Of a DNA stretch of 64,000 nt, positions 36,084 through 48,283 are shown in pieces (position 1 is the stretch's first letter; each line of letters opens with the position of its first letter). The translations under genes and the position numbers were made by a program. The stretch lies in assembly GCA_029582165.1 (NCBI GenBank), contig CM055873.1, positions 52,282,581 to 52,346,580 of the forward strand. The letters run 5' to 3'. This DNA is from Portulaca oleracea (lineage: Eukaryota; Streptophyta; Magnoliopsida; Caryophyllales; Portulacaceae). The notes below the pieces were generated by a model that saw only the letters and a list, made by a program, of their open reading frames with translations, did not search any database and was not told where the DNA came from.

Positions 36084-39000
36084 ATGGCTGAAGCTTTAGC
36101 CTTGAAATTTCTTACACTGTTGGGGGACAAGCTGTTTTCCGAAGCAGTGAATGAAATTCTCTTGGCTGCTAATGTCGAATCCCACATCAATAGCCTTGCA
36201 GACACAAAAGCCATGATCGAAGCGCTGCTCCTCGATACAGATGCCAATGCCCAGGAGCATAGCAGCCGTGTGTCACGGCTACAACTGGAGAAGCTCAGCT
36301 GCGTGATGGACAAGATCGACGACTTGTTGGATGAGAAAGCGACTCGATCAAAGCTCAGAGAACTTGCTGCATCTAGTGGGCTCAAAGCAAAGGTACGTGG
36401 GTTCTGCTCGCTTGATATGATCCCCGTGTTGTCCCTGTGTAGACAAGTTAGACAAGTCAAGGATATTAGTAAAGAAATAGAGTCCATCTCTAAGAACCGT
36501 GGTTTGCTTGATAGTTACTTGAGCAAACTGACCAAGCTAACCCCACAAACAGAACAAAATCGAGAAACTGGGTCTCATACAATCATTGAAGAGATTGTAG
36601 GGCGAGATCTGGACAAGGCTGTCATAAAAGAAAGGCTTTTTGATCACTCATCTAGTTTTGATGTGGTTGCCATTGTTGGGATTGGTGGTATGGGGAAAAC
36701 CACATTGGCTCAGTATGTTTACAATGATGACATAGTGAGGAAACACTTTGATCAGCGATTGTGGGTTTATGCCACTCGAGCTTTTAGTGTCAGAGAGATA
36801 CTAGAGAAAATTTTAGTGTGTATGGGCAAAGAAATACCACGCTCATATACACTGGATAGCCTGCAGAACATCCTCCTAGAAAATATCAAGAAGCAAATGT
36901 ATATCCTAATCTTGGATGATGTATGGGATATTGATGGGAGTTTGAGTTTAAAATGGGAGGAAATGAGGAAATTACTTGTAAGGGGTGTAAGTGGGAGTAA
37001 GGTTCTCATAACCACACGTGATGAGAATGTAGCCATAACAATGGGTTGCACTCACCCATACAAGCTTAACGATTTTGCGGAATCAGAGGCTTGGATTCTC
37101 TTCAAACAGGTTGCTTTCACGCGAGGGCACTTGCCAGAGTTGGAGAAAAGAGGGTTAGAGAAGATAGGAAAGGAGATTTTGGAAAAGTGCCCTCGTGTCC
37201 CTCTTGTGATTCGCACGGTAGCGGGTACTTTAAGTAAGAAGCCTAAAGTTGAGGACTGGTTGAAGTTTAAGGATGAGGAACTTTCGACTTTTACCAGTCG
37301 AGAAAGCAGCATCAATCAGTCCCTGAGGCTTAGTTATGATCAACTCGATCCATGGTTGAAGCGATGTTTTGCTTGTTCTTCCTTGTTCCCTAAGAGTTAC
37401 AAATTTGACAAGCATGAGATGATTTGCATTTGGAGTGCTTTCGGATATGTAAAAGCTCGATATGAAAATCAAACCTTGGATGATGCAGGGGAAGAATATG
37501 TGCACGGTCTCATGCAATACGGCTTCTTACAAGATGCACAAAAGGACGAGTTTGGGAGCGTAGAGAGTTTTAAAATGCTTGACTTGATTCATGATCTCGC
37601 TGTCTCTGTCAATCGGAACAACTATAAGATGGTGAGTTCTCTTGAGTTTGAAGAGAGAGTTTGTCATGTGTCATTTAGTGAAGAAGTGAAGTTTGAAGGG
37701 GAACTCCCACATTCCCTCCTTAGAACAAAGGAGAAGTTGCAGTCACTTCTTGTGCTTCGGTCCCATAACAGTGAAGGATATCTACAACTAAAAGAATTGC
37801 CAAGATTTCAAAGTTTGAGAGTGTTAAGGTTGTCATTGATAGGGTTGAGGGAAGTCCCTTTCTCAATAACCAAGCTGATCCACCTAAGGTATCTGAACTT
37901 GTCACACAATTATTTCTCGAATCTCCCAGGCTCGGTCATGCAACTTATAAACTTGTTGTGTCTAGACCTCAGAGGATGTTGGGATTTAGAGAATTTACCA
38001 AGGGATATGAGCAAGCTGATGAAGCTAGAACACCTTCACTTGAAAGGGTGTTACAAATTGACACACATGCCGTTGGGGTTCGAAAAGTTGAGCCATTTGG
38101 AAATATTAGACATGTATGTATTGGGCGAGAACCAAAGCAATGGCGAGGTGCTTGTAGGGGGGCTAGATGAACTTACTCACCTCAATAATCTCAAGGGTGA
38201 GTTGATTATATCAGTGAATAGTGTTCATGAGGGCAAGTTGGAATCAGGCAAGAAGCCAATCATGGAGGAGAAAAAGAAGCTAAGTTCTTTGTGCATATTT
38301 TTCAACCAATGGCAAATAATATCAAAAGAACAGAGTGAGATGGTGTTGGATAGCTTAAAACCCCACGTTAATTTGGGATATCTGTTTGTTCAAGGTTACA
38401 ATGGGGAGAAGCTTCCAAGTTGGATGATGGAGTTAGGCTACCTTCATCAGCTAACTAGGATTACGTTGGAAAATTTTGAAGGCTGTAGATATCTTTGTGC
38501 ATTGGGAAGACTTCCTAGTCTCAAAGTCCTCCAACTTAGGGATATGAGTGTCGTGGAGTACATAGAGCAGAGTACAGTCGATACTCCTAGTCAGCATATT
38601 GCATCTCATCCCTTCTTCCCAAGCCTTGAAGAGCTCATTCTTTCTAACATGACATGCTTAAAAGGAAGGAGCACCATCAAATATCATTATGCTTTCCCCA
38701 ACTTGAAGAAATTGGAATTCTCAGGGCTGGGGTTGGAGGTAGTTCCAGGGGAATTCCAAGGTGCATCCTCCCTTGAATCACTTATGATTTGGTGGTGCCG
38801 AGAGTTGAAAGATATTCCAGAGTGGATTTACAATTTCACCAGTCTACGAAAGTTGGAGATTCTTGACTGTCCAAAATTGAGTTGGTTGTCGAAGCAGATA
38901 GCTCACCTATCCAACTTAGAGAGCCATGATATAAAAGAATGCCCGAACGTGAGGTGGAAGGGAAGAAATGAAGTAGGGAGTACGAAGTCAGAGCCCCATT

Positions 39001-39722
39001 GGATGCAACAAAGGGAGGGTACAGACAAAGGCAAACAAGCATTGATTCCTCCATTCCCTAACTTGAAGGAATTATTATTGTGGAATGTTGGGGTAGAAGT
39101 GATTCCTGATGAATTTCAAGGCATCTCATCACTTGAAACACTTTGGATGAATGAATGTTCAAAACTGAAGGATATACCAAAGTGGATTGGAAGCCTCAGC
39201 TACTCCCTCAAACAGCTTATAATTCAAATGTGTCCACAGTTGACATCATTAGTTGAGCAAATTGTAGCCTTTCCCAACCTCGAGGAACTTGAACTTGAGG
39301 GGTGCCCTAAGGTGGTGGAAATATGGGAGAAGGCAACAGATGAAGAAGAAGATTGGGGCACACATAATCCTTTCTTCCCAAAGTTGGAGCAACTGTCGCT
39401 TTGTGATCTACAGCTAAGAGTTGTTCCTAAAGAGTTTCGTGGCATCTCCTCCCTTGAAGAACTTGGCATTGAACGCTGGGGACAACTGGAGGAACTACCA
39501 GAGTGGATACACACACATACCTCTCTCAAAAAGCTATGGATTGAAGAGTGTCCTAAATTGAGAAGGTTGCCAAAGCAGGTGGTCGACCTCTCCAACTTGG
39601 AGTATCTTAACATCAAACAGTGCCAGAGCCTGACGAGAAGATGCGAGAAGCCAAAAGGTGAAGATTGGCCCCTCATTCAACATGTCCCGGATGTAGTCCT
39701 TGATTATGTCCCCCAAAGTTGA
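36084..39722 (+). CDS. NLR-D: intact CC-NB-ARC-LRR receptor, 1212 aa, with MLD instead of MHD
   Basis: Predicted intracellular immune receptor, single exon. The CC domain (about 1-150) begins MAEALALKFL, with IDDLLDE at 78-84 as the EDVID-equivalent. NB-ARC: P-loop GIGGMGKTT 199-207, RNBS-A FDQRLWVYATR 222-232, kinase-2 LILDDVWD 275-282, SKVLITTR 305-312, RVPLVIRT 371-378 (the GLPL position), RNBS-D CFACSSLFPKS 428-438. The MHD position reads MLD at 498-500 (codon CTT at 37578-37580; A has CAT). The LRR runs from about 540 to the end, with an acidic insert TDEEEDWG, and closes with GEDWPLIQHVP. In other NLRs, changes at the MHD His often weaken ADP binding and cause autoactivity, though natural variants exist, so signalling state is inference only. 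The broken copy A is its sister. Confidence 0.95.
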   Translation: MAEALALKFLTLLGDKLFSEAVNEILLAANVESHINSLADTKAMIEALLLDTDANAQEHSSRVSRLQLEKLSCVMDKIDDLLDEKATRSKLRELAASSGLKAKVRGFCSLDMIPVLSLCRQVRQVKDISKEIESISKNRGLLDSYLSKLTKLTPQTEQNRETGSHTIIEEIVGRDLDKAVIKERLFDHSSSFDVVAIVGIGGMGKTTLAQYVYNDDIVRKHFDQRLWVYATRAFSVREILEKILVCMGKEIPRSYTLDSLQNILLENIKKQMYILILDDVWDIDGSLSLKWEEMRKLLVRGVSGSKVLITTRDENVAITMGCTHPYKLNDFAESEAWILFKQVAFTRGHLPELEKRGLEKIGKEILEKCPRVPLVIRTVAGTLSKKPKVEDWLKFKDEELSTFTSRESSINQSLRLSYDQLDPWLKRCFACSSLFPKSYKFDKHEMICIWSAFGYVKARYENQTLDDAGEEYVHGLMQYGFLQDAQKDEFGSVESFKMLDLIHDLAVSVNRNNYKMVSSLEFEERVCHVSFSEEVKFEGELPHSLLRTKEKLQSLLVLRSHNSEGYLQLKELPRFQSLRVLRLSLIGLREVPFSITKLIHLRYLNLSHNYFSNLPGSVMQLINLLCLDLRGCWDLENLPRDMSKLMKLEHLHLKGCYKLTHMPLGFEKLSHLEILDMYVLGENQSNGEVLVGGLDELTHLNNLKGELIISVNSVHEGKLESGKKPIMEEKKKLSSLCIFFNQWQIISKEQSEMVLDSLKPHVNLGYLFVQGYNGEKLPSWMMELGYLHQLTRITLENFEGCRYLCALGRLPSLKVLQLRDMSVVEYIEQSTVDTPSQHIASHPFFPSLEELILSNMTCLKGRSTIKYHYAFPNLKKLEFSGLGLEVVPGEFQGASSLESLMIWWCRELKDIPEWIYNFTSLRKLEILDCPKLSWLSKQIAHLSNLESHDIKECPNVRWKGRNEVGSTKSEPHWMQQREGTDKGKQALIPPFPNLKELLLWNVGVEVIPDEFQGISSLETLWMNECSKLKDIPKWIGSLSYSLKQLIIQMCPQLTSLVEQIVAFPNLEELELEGCPKVVEIWEKATDEEEDWGTHNPFFPKLEQLSLCDLQLRVVPKEFRGISSLEELGIERWGQLEELPEWIHTHTSLKKLWIEECPKLRRLPKQVVDLSNLEYLNIKQCQSLTRRCEKPKGEDWPLIQHVPDVVLDYVPQS

Positions 39723-40885
39723 AAAGAAACATTTTGATTTTGATATAGTTCCACTTGTATCTAAAAGGTGATAAAAGTAATTTAATAGTTTTCTTTCCAG
39801 CAAAATAACTTTTAGGTAGTTAATGCTAATTCAGAGATGTTATCATACTGGTCATTATCGAGGAATATGTACAACTTAATAATGAATTAATAATATATAC
39901 CTCTTACCTTTCATATCTGAGAAACATCAATTAACAAACGTAATCTTTACTTTATATATAAATATATACTTTTCCGATTAGTCAATAACTTGGACATATT
40001 TGTTGACAAAGGTGCAACTATTCAAGCAAAACTGAAAATTTACACTTGAACTTTAGGCAACTAGAAATTTAAAGAAAAATATCAAATTTATGCTCTAATT
40101 ATATTCTCATTCTCATTTCATCTGTCATTTGTTAAATATTTTATAGTATCCAATGTCCTTTTTTGACAAATAAGCTGTTACATAATATTTTGTAAATAAG
40201 TCATAACATTATACTCTAACGATAGTATGTTCTATTGCCAATATAATGATATTACTTTTATATAATTAACATGTACATCTAGATGACAGATAAAATGAAA
40301 ATGAGGAGTATTATAGCCATCTAAACTAATATAAAATTTACCTATATATATGAAACACAACCTACATCTTACCTAAAATACTAAAATAAGTTTGAGCCGA
40401 GTATCGCGTAAGACCGTTGTTGAGTCATCCATTGTCAAAATAAATTACAAATGTATTAGTTTCCAATACCTCTAAAGTATAGTATTTATCGTCAAAGAAA
40501 AACGTTCAATACATTAATTATTGAACACTCCCGAAGTACAATTTATTAGCGTTCAAAACCTTTTTTAATTAATACGATAGAACCATTATGTCAAAAGTCC
40601 AATATTCTCTTTTTTTTCGGTTGTTCAAAATAAAAGTTATTAGTAGAAAAATTTGTGATTTTCAAAATAAAAGTCCAATATTCTTTTAGTTTTTTTAGTC
40701 ATCGGCATATCTCAAGCTTATGTAGGGGTGTCCACGGACACCCTTGGCCAAGGAAAATTTGTGATTTTCTAATATTATTCGGAAGAAATTTTCTTAATTG
40801 GAGCATGTGGACGCCGTAAAAAAAGTATCAAAAAACATAATAGGGGTGTCCAATTTAGTAGCAACCCAAAAACCCTAAAATATTA

Positions 40886-41128
40886 CTCCCTCCGTTCCAA
40901 ATTAATTGTCCATGTTTAACTAATTTTAAATTTTGACTGTTAATTTATCAAATTATCTGTTGAGTTATTATATAAGACTATCATTATTAAATTTTGGGTG
41001 AAAAATATTTTTACTTAAATACAATAATATTAATATTGTTAAGATAAAAAGTGAAAAAATAGTGGTCAAAATGCTGCATCGAAGACCATGAAAAAGTAAA
41101 TTGAACAAATTAGTTGGGACGGAGGGAG
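40886..41128. mobile_element. Stowaway MITE, 243 bp
   Basis: Ends CTCCCTCCGTTCC and GGGACGGAGGGAG are the classic Stowaway terminal inverted repeats, extended inward, flanked by TA at 40884-40885 and 41129-41130. Interior AT-rich and non-coding. Confidence 0.95.
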
Positions 41129-42071
41129 TACCAAATTATTTTTTTTATAATTAACAAACAGTGTAAGTCAATGAATTAGGTAATTGTGTATCAGTATTAG
41201 TTTAAGTTATAAACATCTAGTTAATGTGAAATTTCAATTTATTTGGTGGACATATTTATATGATGGTGTGAAATTTTGTTAAGCTTGTACGTGAATATGT
41301 TATTTAATTTATTTTTATTGATATTTATTGATATTTTATTTTTTTATTTTTTAAAAACGTTTATCTAATAAGAAATATATTGGACACCCATAAATTGGAT
41401 CTCTAGATCCGCTACAGTATTAACCATAATTATTAATATTGAGGAACAATTTTTAGAAACAAAAATTGTTTTGTGCAATGACCATTTTAATTAAATCCAT
41501 GATAAGCGGCGTGAGTTAAACTCATTCGATGGGATCTATATAACAATAAAATTAGGCATTAATTTAATAGAACTAATAAAAAAGTGATTAATAAAATAAT
41601 CATTAATTGAAAAAATAGCCCTATAAAACTCACATATTTATAAAGTTCATAAAAAAAATTGGTCAATAAAATATTAATAAATATTATCTCGAAAGTATAA
41701 TACTTAACTGTTAAAATATTATATAAAAAATTATTAATAGAAGAGTGACATTAGAAACCATTATAATTAATTAAGTGACAAATAATATAAAATGAAGTAC
41801 TAATAAATAATTTCCAAAAAAAAATTGTCCAACATCCATTTTAATCAACTTTGCTTTTGAAATTGTACATAAACTTACAACTTATTCTAGATCTAACTTT
41901 TAATTAACTTTGGCGTCTAACTTTGATTTTGATATCAACTCACTACCTCAACATCCCACCGTCCCTTATCCCAGATCTGCAATATCTTTGATACCAACCC
42001 ACCTCCATAACAAGTGTAGTTGATGACCACTAGTGTATATACACTCCCCCTCCGGCCTCCGCCTCAACATT

Positions 42072-42088
42072 CCCCCCCCCCCCCCCCC
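42072..42088 (+). repeat. C17 homopolymer
   Basis: Seventeen C residues in a C-rich, CCTCAACATTC-flanked stretch. Prone to sequencing error and to G-quadruplex formation on the other strand. Confidence 0.9.
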
Positions 42089-43989
42089 TCTGCCTCAACA
42101 TTCACCACCAAATAATTACCTCTATGGATGCTTTCAACTAAGTGAACAAGTTACAGAAACTCCACCAAAGGTTTCCACCATCTTCAAGTGCCTCCCTCAA
42201 CGCTGCAGAAGAACATTCCAGATGAAATGCCGACTAATTCTACGACCACCCGCTTCGAGATCTTGAAACTCATCCCTACACTCCTTCACTTCCCCCTTTC
42301 TGATACGAACCAAAACCCTAGAAATCAAAATAGCAATGACCTAAATTCTAAACCCAGATGAAATGCCGACTAATTCTAGGGTTTCACGATATGGTAGCTC
42401 GAATCCAGTTGAATTTAGATGGGTTGTTCGATTAAAGATGAAGGGGGTAGGAGAAAGAAAAATTGAAGACAAAGGGATGACGACGATGAAGATTAAACTT
42501 TTGAGGGCTGATTGGATTGAATTTTGAATGTTGAATCTGAATCTTGAAATGGGATTTGTTTTGGTTTGCCAGATGAAAAGTTGCTGTCAATTTCTAAGGA
42601 TTGGAGTGTTAATGAAGGAGGCAGAGGTGGGGAAGATGAATCAGATAAAGAGAAAACGAAAAGAGAAAGGGAGAGAAGAGAAATGAATGTTTTGCTGTTA
42701 TCGGGGTTTTCATTTTTTGGGAGGTGATTTTTGGGGAAAGAGCATATATTAATTTCCCAGCCACGCCTAGAGAGATTAGAGTAGAAGAAAGAGGAGAGAG
42801 AAAGGCCACTTGCCACATCAGATTGCCACCTGGAGTGAGTCACTGACTCAGTTAGTAAGTCAAGTTTTTTCCGATTTAGGGTTGTTAACAAAAAAAAAAT
42901 TGATTATTGGATTATAATAAATAAATTGTATTTTGGGGATGTTGCATAATAATGTGCCCAACTTTTTTTTCAGACAATTATATACTATGCTTTAGGGCTG
43001 TTGGGCAATAATATACCTAAAAACAATTCTGACAATAACTAACTCGGTGGCGATCTAACGTGACGGGTCGAGGAGCAAAACTAAATAAGATATTCACAAA
43101 ATTAATGTCATGTAAGTATGTCGAAACAAGCAAAGATGAATTTATTTGTTTTTAAAGAAAATAACATCGTCGGGTTACAGCAAAAGTGGAGTAATAATAT
43201 GTTATTTTAAGAAAAATAAAATAAATCTCATTTGCATTGGTTTGGTCAAGATTTTAATTTTTTTTTCTATCACATAAGACTGCCACCAACTTTGTTACTG
43301 TCGGAATCATTTCAAGTGCATTATTATCCAACACCACTGAATTTGGTATAGTATTGTCTGAGAAAAAATTTTGCTGCATTATTGTTCAACACCCCAAAAA
43401 TACAATATATTATTGTCCAAAAATGAATGAATAATCATGTTTTGTGTCCATATTGTTTTGAACAACTGAGCAACCATCATGTGTACTATTACGTGGTTTA
43501 TTTATTTATAAATTTTTTCAATGAAAGTTATATTTTATAAGTCATCAAACTACATAATTTAAAACAAAAATAGAATACAAGGAACTTAATTTTAGCAACT
43601 TGTACACTTGTGTGATTTGATCTTGTGTTAAACACTTGCTCGTCCTACATTAAAATGCCATGTTTCTTGTTTATTTGTTAGCTGTCATTTTGTCGTCACT
43701 TATTATTTTTGTAGATTTTTATAGCACATGTGATGTAAATTCTTAGTCATTTAAATCTTTTAACAATTGAAATATATATTTTCTCAAAAAAAAACAATTG
43801 AAATATATAAATAGATAACTAGAATTCAAATTACATCATTTATGATACTTCCCCTCATATATTATATCAAAGACCAAGACTATAAATTGACTAATAAGAC
43901 ATTGTGAGGTGCAAATCGATCTAGACATTTTGGAAGGAAGCCTATGAAAATAGGGTTTTTAAGAACAAAATACATGCTATTTCCCTTCA

Positions 43990-44550
43990 AATGTTCTAAA
44001 TCATTTCTTGTCCTTTTTTTTTGGCGCAAAAGATCGAGAAAAACCTTTTTATTTAGACAGGGAGGAACCTTACATAATTAAAAAGACCATTTGCTCTCGT
44101 ATTATGGAGCACGTGTTGAATTTTCTTAGGAGGATCGTCGAAGTACTTTACACCTCCCTTTTCTAAAGCTAATTTTGTCAATTTATCAACAATTTCACTA
44201 GCCCTCTCGTAACAGAAAGCTACATGGACTTCCCAACCTGCCAACTTGATCCACATCTTGCATTGATTGGCTATGTTGGTAACCATCGCATCCCTGACTT
44301 CAACCTCTCCCTTTACGAGATGGATTGCCACAAGATTGTTTGATTTTCAACTCGAGTTGATTGATGCCTATGCCGTTGGCTATTTTGAGCCCGAATGCCA
44401 CAACTTGAAGCTCAACCATTTATGTTGTTCGATGTCCTAGACCTTTCATGAAGCCTCGAATCCAATTTCCATCGCTTCATGAATAACACCGCCACCCATT
44501 CCAAATTTCCGCTCACCTTTTGCGGTTGCTCCAGTGTAGATTGTTTCATG
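43990..44550 (-). pseudogene. Non-LTR retrotransposon fragment with RNase H domain, copy 3
   Basis: The minus-strand frame 44053-44331 keeps the WEVHVAFCYERASEIVDKL half with a small in-frame deletion (LEKGGVKYFDDPPKK). The GEWKFGMGGVIHEA half lies at about 44530-44460. The truncated relic is shared with blocks 1 and 2. Confidence 0.72.
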
Positions 44551-46279
44551 CTAAATGATTGGTTTTCATTCATAATTCAGCCCTAATTGTGTTGGCCAAC
44601 TTAGCCTTCCAAACATATCCCACGAATTGGAACACCGAACACGACCACAGCTAACAGTAAGCCCATGTTGGAAAACATGCATATATGGTTTATGACTATA
44701 CCCTACGTAACAAATGCGCAGGTAAACTCAGCCCGGGATGGGTTCTCAATTGGGTTTGTGTTGTAACCCCATGGGTTGGACTTTGGCGCATACATATTGA
44801 GCCTTGAAAAGATAACCCACGCTATGACTACACTAGAGTAATCCCCATGTTGGTATGCATGGTTTGTGACTGTCACCCATGACCCATCTAAACCTCCACA
44901 AATATATAGGTGAACATATCATAGGTTGGATTCTCTGTGGTGTTCAATTGAGTTCGCATTGTAAGCGTAGAGATTGAGCTACGATACATACATATTGGCC
45001 CTTAAATAAATTTAGACAACATAATTAACATGACAACCTATTACCTCTACTTACAAAATAAATCAAAATTATTTTCTTAGTCAAACCTTCACTGATTGAT
45101 GGCAACACTAAACTAATAATAAATCATAGTCTATGATAAGTCTTTTGTAAGACAACACTTGAGAACAATTTTCACTTTAACTCTATAGGTTTAATTAACG
45201 AGTCATATCCCTTTTACTCGTGCTATGAATTTCTAGGAAGCATCATTATTTGTCATCTGTAACTGGTATATAGCATCAGATTTAGTCTTTTGTAAAGAAA
45301 AATTAAATTACCAGTTCATTTGGCATGGATTGCTTTCCCACTTCTGCTAAACATACAAATGTGTTCTTTTCTCTATATATTTTGAACCAAAGCAAGAAAA
45401 AATTACATAATTTCAATGCTTGCCCTACAAATTGTACTACAACCAACCACTCTCCATCTCTAATACATGCATAGTCAAGAAGGAAAATTATTCTTCTTTT
45501 ATTAAAAAAAAAGAGAAAAGAACCAGTACTTTGAAATTTTGCTTTGGGCGAAATATAGAAGGGTCAAATACAACAATTACTTCAAAATTGCAATTTAGAG
45601 AAACATGTTAATTTCAATTGACTCAAGATTTAAAATTATGAGTGACCTACTACTCTATGGAAAAGAAGTGGAGAAAGTTTAATGAGACATTTTTTACTAT
45701 AGTATATTACATTATAAGTTGAAAAAATAATCTTTTTTAACTATCGAGATTATTACATTCTTACTTATAAATTATAATCAAGTTTACTCCGTGTCTTTTT
45801 TAAAAATTTGGGTAACTAGTTTGTTCCATTTCTTTAACAAAATGGCAGATTATATTTTGAACAATCTAAACAGAATAATCAATACTATTTCAAAGCATGA
45901 GTACAAAGCTAATCTTTAGAACAAAAATGGAAGGAATGGCTTGATCAAGGAATATGAATTAGCAAGGTTGGTGCAGATTAATATAAGTACGGAAAATTGG
46001 TATATAGCCTCCTTCAAATTTATTGCATTTATTTTCTGACCTTTTTGAAATTAATATTGAAGAACCTCAATTGGTTATGAGGACCTCAGTGCAATCATCA
46101 GTGAGGACCTCAAGCATCAGCACGATATTATTTTGTTTGAAAGATCACCCAGCTATTTCAAGGAAGTATCAAACACATCCCAATCCTATATCCTCCCTCT
46201 ATCTTTTAGATATGATTGTAATAATCTTAATTTCCTTCTCGGACATCAAACGAAAGAAAGAGAAAATATGGCAAGGAAA

Positions 46280-46900
46280 CTCGTGAAGATCAAGTCAGAA
46301 AAAGGAAACAAATCCTCATTAGACCGTTATACTCAATGAAGATACTTGTCTAATCAAGATCAATACAAACTGGAAAGAATCAAGAAGCAAACAAAGACAA
46401 CTAAAGGAAGTCGTTGAGGAGTCAAATATAAATAAGAGAACTTATTCTCTTTACAAGCATCGATTTCCAAGGAAGAAAATCAGTTGTAGGAGTTTTGTGA
46501 AAGAAAACTCTGAGTGTAGGAATTGTGTAAATTCTGAGTGTAACCACATTTGATTTGTGGCAAGTTTTGTAACCAGTGATCTAACTGGTGAGGACCTTAT
46601 AAGGTCGTAAGGTTGTTTGAGTTCAGTGATCTTCTGCTAAGTGAGGTCACTGTGTGTAATTGCCTCCTCTGTGAGGCCTCAAGATCAGAAGACGGCTGCC
46701 CAGTCTTCTGCCTCTGTAAGCTGTTCTGAGGACCTCACAATCCTCTTACCATCTGAGTTGTAACCTCTTTCCTTAAGCACTTTCTGTTCAATAATAAAGA
46801 AGTTATTTTCAGTATTTAAAAGTGCTATTTAATCTAGTTGTGTTGTGTGAAGTGCAGAATTTTTTCATAACCCTGATCACCCCCTCTAGGGTTATTTCAA
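46280..46900 (+). mobile_element. Copia-like LTR fragment, copy in block 3
   Basis: Matches 23567-24175 over most of its length, with a different stretch at 46672-46732. Same position relative to neighbours, so inherited by block duplication, not independent insertion. Confidence 0.5.
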
Positions 46901-47718
46901 ATATTTACCTCTCTTGACATTTTGAACCAATTTAATTTCACAATCTTTCCCTTGAATTTAACAAATTTTCCGGTAAATATGTGATTTATGATGAAATTTG
47001 TTTGATAAAATTGCCGTCAATTTTAGCGAAGCAATATCATCAAAAATCATACATTCGTCAAAAAAGTTACAAAATTTACGGAAATGGTTGCTCAAAGAAA
47101 TTGATTAGAAAGGACGTGCAATAAGGATTGAAATTATAAATGTCATAAACGTGAAGGATGTGTGGGCAAATTTTCTATATAAGTGCATATTAATACAGGT
47201 ATAGATTGACAATTAGGCTGAAAAAACAAACCCTTAACATTAATCTGTCCTACAAATTACTGGGAAACTAAAGATTAGATTTTTTTTCCCCACCCAACCA
47301 CCATTCAATGTACTGAACCAACTAGTATCCATAGTTCATTGACATGGACATCTTTATCCCCTATAACATGCAATATACAAGCATCTATATGACTAATTAA
47401 AGTTTTGGACCATTCAATGTATAACACTAGTTTGAAAAATCTATAACTTCTGGTCCTACCAAACAGCTGTGAATCATAATTTGTCCAATTAATTGTCACA
47501 TTGTACAGGTTTCTTTTTCACACCACCATAATTGTTGTTTAATTTCAAAATAACAGACAATGAAAGCACTGTAGATAGTCCAAAACTGTAATGAATTGAA
47601 GCAACCCTACAAATTGTACCCTAAACATTGTCCATGCATGCATCCCCAATTGTTTTCTTTCAAAATAGCAGACACCATTACTCATTTTTATTTGGTTGTA
47701 ATAAAATATAGCATGATA

Positions 47719-48141
47719 CTCCCTCCCTTCCATATTACTTGCCATAATCTTGACTTTTATAGTCTTTAATGTCACTCTTTGGTTGATAATTTCTTACATA
47801 ATATATTATTTAATAATTACAATATTATACTTTTATGATAATATTTTTCGTTACGCATCTAATTGTAATAATTTTATATAGCAACTCATTGTATATATTG
47901 AGAAATTTATGGTCAAAACTTTTGAAATTTATCTACACGATTTTCAAAGATGACGATTAATATTGTGTAAAACAAAACCCAACACAATTTAGAGAGTGCA
48001 CCCATTTCATATGTGTTGTGATCTCTACATAATTTGAGTCCAAAAGAGAATAAGAGTACGTAATTTCTGGTCCTACATGGGAGGTGAGAGATTGTATAAT
48101 TCCTAGAAATTTCGTTCAAAGAACATGACAAATAATGGAGG
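47719..48141. mobile_element. Stowaway-like MITE forming the proximal promoter of NLR-E
   Basis: Same ends and position as the elements before B and C, flanked by TA, about 143 bp from the start codon. Carries TTGACTTTT at about 47750. Confidence 0.68.
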
Positions 48142-48283
48142 TACCCTACAGGTTTTAGTACATCCACCCATTTTTTATCTCTAAATTGGCAAAACATTTG
48201 AACAAAAATCAAACACAAACACTTTCTGAGCACACCCACAAGAAGATTATCATTTACCAAATTACCAGGAAATTGAGACAGCC

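Larger units (their letters stand above)
39723..42872. other. Unique region downstream of NLR-D
   Basis: The first 110 bp resembles sequence after NLR-E (52985-53090), then similarity ends. The rest is AT-rich with a Stowaway MITE (40886-41128), a C-run (42072-42088) and a more GC-rich stretch 41930-42870. In that stretch a 22-base word occurs at 42221 and 42357, and a minus-strand frame (42493-42891) is Ser/Pro-rich without recognisable motifs. Possibly a captured gene fragment or an unknown element. No confident gene. Confidence 0.5.
42873..48283. other. Intergenic block 3 upstream of NLR-E
   Basis: Starts at GATTTAGGGTTGTTAAC, matching block 2 from 20232, and stays collinear to the NLR-E start. 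It contains an RNase H relic (43990-44550), the 176-bp dimer with an extra 60 bp near 44945-45005 that blocks 1 and 2 lack, the Copia-like LTR fragment (46280-46900), and the Stowaway promoter element (47719-48141). No intact gene seen. Confidence 0.75.

Noticed and set aside
42493..42891. 132-codon minus-strand frame
   Set aside because: Ser/Pro/Leu-rich, no recognisable domain, and it runs into block 3 repeat sequence.
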